Positions 55,721-64,000 of a stretch of DNA of 64,000 bases are shown here, piece by piece. The notes under the pieces are model-generated. The model was not told the origin of the DNA. It worked only from the letters and a program-made list of their open reading frames with translations, and made no database searches. The position numbers were made by a program, and so were the translations under genes. How positions within the stretch are numbered: the first letter of the stretch is position 1; each line of letters begins with the position of its first letter. The DNA comes from Phaeotremella fagi (Eukaryota > Basidiomycota > Tremellomycetes > Tremellales > Phaeotremellaceae), in the NCBI GenBank assembly GCA_001599715.1, contig BCHU01000007.1, positions 377,586 to 441,585 of the forward strand, written 5' to 3'.

Positions 55721-58528
55721 CTATACTAGGTCCTCCCCACCTGTTTCTTCCTTTGCAACATCCTCTTCGACGTTTTTCTTAATTTCCTCAATACTATCCC
55801 CACCAGCATGTTCAGCGTCAGCCTAAAGAGAATTTTAAAGTCAGCTTCTAAGATATTCTTCATCAAAATGAAAACCCCAACTGACCTTGGAACTAGTCTT
55901 CATCCAAAGAGCAATAGCCATATTAGTCTTCGCACCAACCCTATCAACACTCCTTGACACCTCCTCAGCTAAACCCTTATCACCTAACCCAGCTAACGAA
56001 CACAAAGGAGGTCGTTCCCCAAACAAATCTCCAGTTAAAAATCCACCCTTTTCAGCCAATTCACGATCTTTCCTCCGTACCTCCCTAAACTTGTTCAACG
56101 ATTTACTATATTTCTCATCCCATGCCATCCGCTTCGTTACCCATTTCTTAATCGCTCCGTCCCCATGGATCCTACCTATCCTCTCACGTAGTCCTGGATC
56201 CAAAGCCGGAATTTCGTTTATCGGTTCGAAAGGTCGAATTCTACCTCGAGTGGATATTCTTTCTGAGACTATATGTCCATCTCCGAAAGTCGGTTCTATC
56301 CCTTTCACAGAGATTATACCTGTCGGATCGACAGGGTCGGCGGTTTCTGATTGAGGGAGATCTTCGATTTCGTCTGAATCTGAGGACGCTTCAGATTCGA
56401 GATCGGCAGTATCGATTGTTTCTTCGTTGGCTTCGACGGCTGCTTTTTCGGTGATTATCGGTTTGTTTAGATCGATCAGTGATGTCCCGGCTGAAGTGGG
56501 TGGAGTGGTGGTTGGTAGTGATTTCGGACTGGAGGTGGTGGTGGTAGTAGTCGACGTTGTGTTTAAACTGGTTTGACGATGTTGGTCATGGTGATGACTG
56601 GTCATATTCAGAGTATGCGCTCTACTAGGATGATGTTTAGGTTTTTCGAGATGATTCACAAGAGCTTTGTTAGCAGCTGTCAACGCCCAGATATTGAAAC
56701 TAAATACCATGCAATCAGTAATAAAACCACTGACAAGTTGATCACTCACTTCGCACAAGCTCTATACATATACTTGGCACTTCGAGTGATACTAAGTGTA
56801 GTGGTGACGTGACAACAACCTTCGTAAATCTGAAGATGAACTTTGGTTGGTGGATACTTATTAACCAAAGCCACTTGATCAGGATATTCTGCGAGTGTCG
56901 CTGAAGCTGGGAGATACGCCGTCGGGGCAGCTGCTTTATGTGCGAGATATATCTGTTCATCTCGAAGAAGTTCTGCTCCTCCACCGACCTAATTTGTTAG
57001 CTGATTGTCTGGATGTTTAGCTTACGATGAGTAGTGGACATAGACCTCCGAGTGAACCTTGATTGATCGGTGAAACCAGGGGATGAGTTAACAGATTATT
57101 TGGACTTTGGGGATGTTAGAGATGCTTTTCATGGTTAGATTCACTTACCAGTACATCTGGACCTGCTCGTCGTAATGTGTTTCTCCATCTGCCGTTGTTA
57201 CAGTCACACCATCTCCAGGAAGTGGTGGCCAAGTAGAACTTGGTTTGTAGTGGAACCTGAATGTAATCAGAATTATGCTTACTTACACTATAAAACCTAC
57301 CCGCTCGAAGGGATGTAGTCACCACCATCAAACCCGGAAATACTAGGCATACTATGAGTCAAATCTACCCAAGGTGAAATCAAACTGGCTCCAGCGGGCA
57401 TCGGTAGACCCATCTCCCTGATCAATACCAGTAAAGAAATCACCATTCCTCCACCAGCTGAATCTCCCATGAAGATTATTGAGGTTGGTAAGATGGGGGC
57501 ATGGGCGTCTGGTGGTGGATGAATCAGATAGAGATATGCAGCGAGAGAATCTAAGAGACCGCAAGGCTAGTTGCTGTGGTTAGTGTGAGATGTCTGGTGG
57601 ACATACGAATGGATATTGGGGAGCCAGTCTGTAACTTGGTGCGAAAGCTCTCGCTCCAGCTTTTCTGGCATGTCTTTGGATTTGATATCGGTGAGTGTCT
57701 AGTGATGAGAAGAAGAATGCTCCACCTGATGCGAAGTTAGTCTTTGTATATGAAAGCTCATGAGACGCACCATGAATGTATAGGATCACACGTTCTCCAG
57801 CTACATCTGCTCCACTTCCATCTTTGACACTGCCCACAGTTCCTTGACGTCGGGGGAGATAGTGATGACGTTGAGCTGATGTTGCTGAGGTTGGGGAATT
57901 TGGATTCGTGCCGTTTGTCGTCAGATTCAAGTCAGGTTGTTGTTGATTAACTGTTGTTCGACGTATGTAGTCTTTTTGCATCTAGACAAAATGAGCTTCA
58001 CTTCTAGGTGATTTCAGTTTCTAGCTCACTTCAATCCATTCACCCTCCAACTCTTTACCCCTTATTCTCCACCATTTTGCACCTCCAACTATCTTCAATC
58101 CACCACCTTTATCCCCCTCAGGTCCATAAGTGCTAAGATGTTTCGAAAGTATCTCTTCAGCTTGGGAAATGATATTTTGAGGTATGGTCACTACTTCTTT
58201 GCGTACCCAATCTGTTCAACCAATGAGTACATATTTCTAAATAAAAAACGAGAGATGACATACGCGGGGTAGGCACTTTCATAGCTGTAAAACTCTGAAC
58301 CTCCTCAACACCATGTTGACTGGCGAAATCTAAAAATCTTCTGACGACTTTTATTCCTTCTTCATATGCTAATTGTTCTTCTGGACCACCACCTGGACCA
58401 CCATCTTTTAATGATTGTTTAGCTTGAGATTTCCTTTTACGTGATGCTAAGATGTGTGAGAAGAAGGTTGAGATGACAGTTGGGGTTGTTGCTACTGCTA
58501 CTGAAGGTGTACCAAAGCCTGGCGACAT
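55721..58528 (-). CDS. HSL-type alpha/beta hydrolase (esterase) with long C-terminal extension
   Basis: Exons 58528-58264, 58211-58030, 57981-57771, 57725-57607, 57566-57301, 57256-57149, 57104-57026, 56988-56750, 56699-55886 and 55822-55721 give 794 residues. The oxyanion motif is HGGAFFFSS (from about 219), the nucleophile elbow GDSAGGGM, and the catalytic His probably in YEGCCHVTT near 490. Together these place it in the hormone-sensitive-lipase group of esterases or sterol-acetate deacetylases. Residues 500-794 are an added tail: a Ser/Thr/His-rich stretch, then acidic and helical regions (IPALDPGLRERIGRIHGDGA, RVGAKTNMAIALWMKTSS). The 45-nt intron 57726-57770 is in frame and stop-free but interrupts HGG, so it must be spliced for activity. 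Substrate unknown. Confidence 0.85.
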
Positions 58529-58933
58529 TGCGCTGTACTGCGATAACTGAGAGATGAATGGTTGTTAATTGTTACCTTTAGTCACTCTATTTCATTTCAC
58601 TTCAGCTTTCTCATTCAACATACGATCGTCTCATGACGTCAAATATAGCTTAAGCTTAAATTCCAAAGGACCCATGTGAGGATAAATGACGTGTGAACTA
58701 TAATGCCACGGGATCAAATGTATCACTCTTATCTATGCTGTTATCCCAATAATTCACTTTCCAACTCGACTCAACTTGACAACTCCTTTCATCACCAAAT
58801 ACAACTGGAACTGGGAACTGGAAGGACTTACAAATCGAGTCGTCACAGTAAATTATAGTACAGACATATATATCACAGAAACCCCTACGGTTAGAGACGT
58901 TAATACAATCCTTACACCAACCATTCTACCAAA
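58529..58933. other. Divergent promoter esterase / AsnRS
   Basis: 405 bp shared promoter containing a TGACGT element on the plus strand (about 58634-58639, ATGACGTCAAAT, a full palindromic CRE/ATF-type site) and another ATGACGTG at 58687. No gene recognised. Confidence 0.4.
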
Positions 58934-61040
58934 ATGGCAGACCAAAAACCAACAATCGTTCAACAAGCAACTGATGCTGTTTCAACCCTCGCAGCTAACG
59001 TAGCTGACAGTCTCAACTTCACCGAGCCATCAGATGCTGCAGCTAAATCCGGTATGTTCTTCTCTCCATAAACCTTCTAGTAAACTAACATCTCCTTCCA
59101 GGTCTCCCAACCCTCTACATTGACGAAAAAGCAGGTTCAGACACCGAAGGTACTGGTGAAGAACTTAAACCCTTCGCCACACCTTTAGCAGCATATCAAT
59201 CACTCAACCCACCTCCAACAGCTGACTCTGCTCCCCAATCAATTGCCAACTTCTTGATTAGAAAACCTGATTCAGTCGAACGTAACGAATACGTTGAGAT
59301 CACTACCTCATCACGTAAAAAGCTTGTCAAAGGTATCGAAGGATGGAGGAAGAAGGAAGCCAAACGTGTTGCTGATTTCGAGAAGAACGAAAAGGAACGT
59401 AAAGAAGCTGAAGAAAGGGATGCTAAGAAACGTCAAGAGGCTGCTGCGTTCGTCTTGGTTGATGATGAAAGTAAAGGTGTTGCTAAGAAAGTAAGTATAC
59501 ATAGTTTTGATCTTTCGCTAACCTCATGTTCAGACCAAAATATTCGCTCTACCTGAACTTCTTGGATCCAGAGTCCGTATCTCAGGTTGGGTTCATCGTC
59601 TTCGAACTCAGAAGACCAACTACTTCATCGTTCTTCGTGATGGAACCGCTATGGTTCAATGTGTTTTAACGGGTGACTGCATCAAAACTCTTGACGCTCT
59701 CGACCTCACTCTTGAAACCACAGTTGAGATTGTTGGTACAGTTGAAAAAGTCAAGGAAGGTCAAACCGCTCCCGGTGGTGTTGAGGTCATGGTTGATTGG
59801 TGGAAAACCATAGGTAAAGCTCCTGGTGGAGACGAGGCCTTTGAGGGTAGATTGTCAGCCGTAAGTCCAGATTTTACTATCTTGACTGCATCCTAACCAG
59901 GCTTAGAACACTGATGCCTCAATCCGAGCCGATCTTCGTCACTTGGAACTTCGTGGTGAAACCGCAACCGCAGTCATGCGATTCCGTGCTCTAATGCTAC
60001 GAGCTTTCCGAGACCAGTTCCATGCCAGACGGATAACCGAAGTCACTCCACCTTGTATGGTTCAAACATCGGTCGAAGGTGGAAGTACATTATTCGAATT
60101 CAACTACTACGGTGCTACAGCATACTTGACTCAAAGTAGTCAACTTTACCTCGAGACTGTTTTGCCAAGTTTGGGAGATGTTTATTGTATCCAAGAAAGT
60201 TTCCGTGCTGAGAAGAGTTTGACTCGAAGGTGAGTTGGGATATTGTCATCTGGGTTTCATACTGATATCTCTTTCGCAGACATCTATCCGAGTACACTCA
60301 TTTGGAAGCAGAACTTGTTTTCATCGAGTTCAAAGATCTTCTTGACCATCTTGAGTCCATGGTAAGTGTTTGGTTGGTGTTGGATGAACTATAATAACCC
60401 TTTACGCTAGATTTGCGATGTCGTCGACACCCTTCTCGCCGACCCCATCACCTCAGAAATCATCAAAACTCTTAACCCAGATTTCAAACCCCCAGCCAGA
60501 CCATTCATGAGATTAGACTACAGAGACGCCATCAAATACCTCAACGAACACAAAATTACCAAAGAAGACGGTTCAGACCACGTTATCGGTGACGATATCG
60601 CTGAAGCTGCCGAACGTAAAATGACAGATCAAATCGGTGTACCAATCATGTTAATTCATTTCCCTAAAGCTCTCAAATCATTCTACATGAAATCTTTAGA
60701 TTCAGCACCTGATTTCACCGAGAGTGTCGACGTTCTCGTACCAGGTGTCGGTGAAATCGTTGGTGGTTCAATGAGAATTTCAGATTTAGCGGAATTGATG
60801 GCTGGTTATAAGAGAGAGGGTATTCCTCATGAACCTTACTATTGGTTCACTGATCAAAGAAAATACGGTACAACTGAGCACGGTGGTTACGGTTTGGGTG
60901 TTGAGGTGGGTGTCGAATTTTTCTACTTGTGTTCGTGTTTTGCTGACACTTTTCAGCGTTTTATCGCTTGGTTCCTTAACCGTTACACCGTTCGTGAATG
61001 TTCTCTCTACCCTAGATGGATGGGTCGAGCCACTCCATAG
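58934..61040 (+). CDS. DED81: Cytosolic asparaginyl-tRNA synthetase
   Basis: Exons 58934-59051, 59102-59490, 59534-59860, 59907-60229, 60280-60361, 60411-60905 and 60957-61040 give 605 residues. A eukaryote-type N-terminal extension includes a Lys/Glu/Arg coiled coil ([20 protein letters not shown]). It is followed by the OB-fold anticodon-binding domain ([20 protein letters not shown]) and the class IIb catalytic domain: motif 2 in [20 protein letters not shown] and motif 3 in [20 protein letters not shown], ending [15 protein letters not shown]. The enzyme charges tRNA-Asn with Asn. The last intron splits motif 3. Its final codons and 3' flank are duplicated 1.17 kb downstream. Confidence 0.96.
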
Positions 61041-61330
61041 GTCAAATTGCAGTGAAGGAATAGATAATGCGGTATCTCCTTTGATCAGATGCAAAATTCA
61101 TTTACTTGATCTTTGGCCAACATATGGGTCATTCAGTAGCATCGCACGATTGTTCTGCCGTAGTAGCCCGTTTCAGACTCAGGAGTGTGCATGGTATTTA
61201 TTTGCCAACATGCAACTGAAAATCAGAATTCATAGACATAAAAAAATAAAACACAAAGTAAAGCTCAACACTATCGAAACGAAAGTCTCTATTTATACAT
61301 AATTACTACCGAACTTGAGAAAGGAGGAGT

Positions 61331-61876
61331 TTATTGATCGTTTTCGGACAACACGAGAGTGGCGCCACAAACCCCATCTTCCAAGTCTGGAACCTCGCCG
61401 TGAATGTACTTGGCCCATCCTACGACACCCTGGTACATCTTACACTCCCCCTCCTCGAGCTCCAACCCACGAGTTGGAGGATCTGAAAGCTTATAACCGT
61501 TGGTGACTATCGTATCGTTAAGGCTGGTTTTACTTTCGAATCGATCTAAAGTGTACTGAGTGAAGTGTGATTGGGGTTCTTTACTTTTCAATAAGAGAGT
61601 AAAAGTTTCTGAATCCTTCAACTTTGTATAATAATCTGAAGCTTTTTTGAAACTGAGATAACACTTTGCTGTTTCTGAAGAAACTTCAGAAGCTTTACCA
61701 CCACTTCTGAAAACTTTGACTTCGATCTCTCCACCGATCCATGAAACCTTGTGTGAATTCTCACCATCATAGCTGAGGTTGATAGTTGAACTTGAGGCTT
61801 CAAACTCACCAAGCATACTTTGTAGAGTTTTGATAGCTTCTTGGGAATGAGCGATGGACGATGTAGTAGGTGACAT
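61331..61876 (-). CDS. Orphan protein, tandem-duplicated family member 1 (181 residues)
   Basis: Single exon from ATG 61876 to TAA 61331. The core aligns with the gene at 63102-63647: GGEIEVKVFRSGGKASEVSS against SGEIDTILVKGYKKVSEGIS, AKCYLSFKKA against SKCYLTFENV, YYTKLKDSETFTLLLKSKEP against GYTTLKDQNPLTIFSKDKES, and LDRFESKT against LDRMKNKT. The C-terminal half has EEGECKMYQGVVGWAKYI matching KEGEFCVGMALSTGFTF. The pattern suggests a small beta-rich domain; no signal, span or known motif. It is convergent with AsnRS with only 290 bp between stops. The original start, judged by family member 2, has been lost (see leader repeat). Confidence 0.6.
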   Translation of the reverse strand: MSPTTSSIAHSQEAIKTLQSMLGEFEASSSTINLSYDGENSHKVSWIGGEIEVKVFRSGGKASEVSSETAKCYLSFKKASDYYTKLKDSETFTLLLKSKEPQSHFTQYTLDRFESKTSLNDTIVTNGYKLSDPPTRGLELEEGECKMYQGVVGWAKYIHGEVPDLEDGVCGATLVLSENDQ

Positions 61877-62003
61877 TACTTTGATTGTTGAGTTATTTGC
61901 TGTGAGTGGAATATTAGAATTTCTTGGGTTGAAACTGAATACTGGAAGTCTTGGATGATTGAAGATGAAAATAAAAGACAAGAAAGTTATTGCGACCCTT
62001 TGA

Positions 62004-62172
62004 GCTTTTGTATAGCTGATAAAGAGGCCTTCCTAAGTGCAATGTGGGACAATGGACTGACGATCCAAGGACTGATATCCAGAACCCTTCCATGACATTG
62101 ACCGACATTGATGTCATTCACAGCACATCATCATCTTTGTGCACTACAACTTTGCCGGACAGTGTTTGGTTT
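62004..62172. repeat. Leader repeat: degenerate copy of family member 2's 5' end
   Basis: 62004-62059 matches 63554-63609 with one mismatch in 56 bp. Similarity continues in blocks to 62172 / 63730 (AAGGACTGATATCC; GACATCATT-type; CGGACAGTGTTT against CGGACTGTGTTT). In member 2 this DNA is the first 32 codons and promoter. In the 62-kb copy the ATG is CTG (position 62081) and the frame ends in TAA shortly after. Confidence 0.85.
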
Positions 62173-62275
62173 AGATCTCTCTACCCTACATGGATAGACG
62201 GATCGAGCCAGTCCTCAGGTCAAACTGCAGTGCAGGAATAGATAATCCGGTTTCTCGTCTGATCATAAGTAGAAT

Positions 62276-62918
62276 TCACTTACCTGGTATCATCTGTATC
62301 TTGAAGCCAGCAATATCTATTGAATACTGTAACTCCTTGCAACAGGTTCCGCTAGACTGATACTTTGAGTTGAGCAGAGTAACCTGGCGACGACTCGATA
62401 TACTCTTACCCAACACACCCGGAAATGCTACATGCATTTCCCCTGCCATTGAAAAAGGTAAAAATTGTACTGAAATCAACATTTTTCTTGATGCATTTTT
62501 CTGAGGACTTCTCAAGGAGAATAACAAGGTAGTTATGCAGTAGCTTGCCAGATTTATGTCAAAGAAAGCCGATAAAATAAATCAAGGAAGAACCATTGTG
62601 ACATTTCATGAAGGTTAAGGTTTTACTATGATATTTCAAGCATCTCTCTTAGCTATAACTTTCCGAAGCAGTAACTGATTACTAGAAGCGTGGTTATCCA
62701 CCTGGCAGTTGTTCATGACATGTGCTTGACAACTTGAGTCGGACAGGAGAAGGAAAAATCAAATGCAAGGTTAGATTTGTGGCGGATGTCAGACTGACTT
62801 GAGTGGCACCGAGAGGATTTATGATGTACTCACAGTACCAAGTCCTTACCTCAGATAAATATGGATTACATGAATCCAAGGAAAGAACGCGACGACCACT
62901 AGATTCTGAGGTAGCCAT
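62276..62918 (-). other. Possible spliced remnant, low confidence
   Basis: Two minus-strand open frames, 62918-62694 and 62527-62276. The first starts with a real ATG (MATSESSGRRVLSLDSCNPY) followed by a good donor (GTAAGG at about 62850). The second contains SISSRRQVTLLNSKYQSSGT and ends at a donor-like GTAAGT (62282). I could not connect them into one frame with confident junctions. It sits inside the longer second unit of the AsnRS-edge duplication and may be a decayed insert or a real short gene. Confidence 0.2.
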
Positions 62919-63101
62919 ATACCGGGAGAGACTTGAAAGATTTGAACACTACAAAACTAAACTTGCCTCGTCGTGAACTGCCAAAAGTGTACTGAATAGA
63001 ATTCATGAGAAGGACTACAAAATCTAAGAAAGAAGTGAACTACTAGTGAAGCAACAACAAATACCGTACAACAAATAGCAAATAACTATTGAACCTAACT
63101 A

Positions 63102-63647
63102 TCAACTGTGATGAAGGGTCGATTTAGATACAGTATTTACAGACAACATGAGACTGACGGATGCATTAGGTTCCAAAACGGAAAAGAAAGGTTCTGAATC
63201 TGACCTGCCGAAAGTGAAGCCGGTTGACAAAGCCATGCCCACACAAAACTCTCCTTCTTTGTTCAGTCGAAATCCCTCTAGTGAAAACTCCCTGACCGAA
63301 AAATCTTTTTCACCAAGCTTGTCGGTCTTGTTTTTCATTCTGTCTAGTAGTTCCTCGCTGATCATTTGATTTGATTCTTTATCTTTGGAGAAGATCGTAA
63401 GCGGATTTTGATCTTTCAGGGTTGTGTATCCGTCTTCTTTTTTACTACAAACGTTTTCAAAAGTAAGGTAACATTTTGATGTTGTTGAAATACCTTCGGA
63501 AACCTTTTTGTAGCCTTTAACAAGAATTGTATCGATCTCACCACTGATGTATGGCTTTTGTATAGCTGATAAAGAGGCCTTCCTAAGTGCAATGGGGGAC
63601 AATGGACTGTCCATCAAAGGACTGTCAATGGAAGGACTGATATCCAT
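63102..63647 (-). CDS. Orphan protein, tandem-duplicated family member 2 (181 residues)
   Basis: Single exon from ATG 63647 to TGA 63102. The first 33 residues (MDISPSIDSPLMDSPLSPIA, then LRKASLSAIQK) include a short internal repeat (DSPL) and are encoded by the DNA also found at 62004-62081. The rest aligns with family member 1, as described there, and ends in VSVSLMLSVNT-type hydrophobic strand. Both members are 181 residues long. Function unknown. No homologue outside the pair was recognised by eye. Confidence 0.6.
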   Translation of the reverse strand: MDISPSIDSPLMDSPLSPIALRKASLSAIQKPYISGEIDTILVKGYKKVSEGISTTSKCYLTFENVCSKKEDGYTTLKDQNPLTIFSKDKESNQMISEELLDRMKNKTDKLGEKDFSVREFSLEGFRLNKEGEFCVGMALSTGFTFGRSDSEPFFSVLEPNASVSLMLSVNTVSKSTLHHS

Positions 63648-64000
63648 AACGGTTTCATGACTCCCGACAATGACATCATTAACAACTCGGCATTATCCTT
63701 CAGCAATCTCACTTTATCGGACTGTGTTTAGTATATTATTTCCAGCTAAGCCCTACTTTCGAAAAGAATTTAAAGCATCGTTCGCACCCTCTAGCCCATA
63801 CATTGAGAATCCCGTGTCTCAAGGATATGAAAAAACCCGAACTGTAAGTCGAAGACGTTGCCTTCTGTTGTAGATGACTCTTCGAGAGGACTGGGTGTCT
63901 AACGAAGTCTTGTACTAGAAGAAGACCAAGATTTTCAATCTAACGAACGAGGACGATGGATTGAACCTCGTAAGATGCCAAGAAGTGAAACTGAACCAAA
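63648..64000. other. Right-edge region
   Basis: 353 bp holding the promoter of family member 2. A plus-strand frame (63670-63873) without coding character crosses it. Nothing else recognised before the window ends. Confidence 0.35.

Larger units (their letters stand above)
61002..62287. repeat. Direct repeat copying the AsnRS 3' end and flank
   Basis: About 110 bp at 61002-61112 (last 13 AsnRS codons, stop and flank) recur, diverged, at 62175-62287. Shared landmarks: TCTCTACCCTA-ATGGAT, GATCGAGCCA, AGGTCAAA-TGCAGTG-AGGAATAGATAAT-CGGT, TGATCA and AATTCA-TTAC-TG. The second copy has substitutions that break the protein (SLYPRW becomes SLYPTW) and no stop at the original place. Confidence 0.85.

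Noticed and set aside
1..64000. Transposons, CRISPR arrays, prophage or secondary-metabolite cluster
   Set aside because: No transposase, reverse transcriptase, long terminal repeats, spaced repeat arrays or PKS/NRPS/terpene genes were found.

Overview
This window is eukaryotic nuclear DNA from a basidiomycete yeast, most likely a tremellomycete of the Kwoniella/Cryptococcus type. The evidence is dense genes on both strands, almost every gene cut by many introns of about 40-60 nt with GTNNGT donors, CTNAC-like branch sites and YAG acceptors, moderate GC, and housekeeping genes of fungal type. Gene models were built by hand: splice sites were chosen so that the reading frame and recognisable family motifs stay continuous, and the summed exon lengths of each spliced model were checked to be a multiple of three.

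Layout. 1-10.3 kb: a large Ser-rich protein running off the left edge, the ER sulfhydryl oxidase ERV2, the copper chaperone ATX1, a secreted double-psi beta-barrel (expansin-like) protein, and a helical protein ending in a PTS1-like AKL (Pex8 candidate). 10.5-17.4 kb: the G-patch splicing factor GPATCH1, then three F-box-like genes, the last apparently decayed at its 5' end. 17.8-31.9 kb: BFR1, ALG5, CDC45, a phospholipase D in 25 exons including a predicted single-nucleotide exon, an orphan, a broken gene and an aldo-keto reductase. 32-40 kb: two neighbouring, related single-pass membrane proteins, the licensing factor CDT1, CGR1, and a tail-anchored-type membrane protein. 40.1-42 kb: an intron-containing tRNA-Pro(UGG) and a pair of related 145-residue orphans. 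42.4-61 kb: a REEP/Yop1-type ER-shaping protein, RRP5, ARP10, a small mitochondrial-type membrane protein, a zinc transporter (CDF), a PITH-domain protein, an HSL-type esterase with a long extra tail, and cytosolic asparaginyl-tRNA synthetase. 61-64 kb: a tandem duplication that copied the 3' end of the AsnRS gene together with a small orphan gene.

Functional links are loose, as expected of a eukaryotic chromosome. CDC45 and CDT1 both act in origin licensing or firing, RRP5 and CGR1 both in ribosome assembly, ERV2 and ALG5 both in the ER. Many neighbours are divergent pairs sharing short promoters (CDC45/PLD 243 bp, RRP5/ARP10 256 bp, Pex8-like/GPATCH1 256 bp, CDT1/CGR1 371 bp). The CDC45 side of its promoter carries two exact MluI cell-cycle boxes.

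Nothing resembles a transposon, CRISPR array or gene cluster for a secondary metabolite. The most unusual items are the one-nucleotide exon in the phospholipase D gene, the AsnRS-edge tandem duplication, and several lineage-restricted small gene families.
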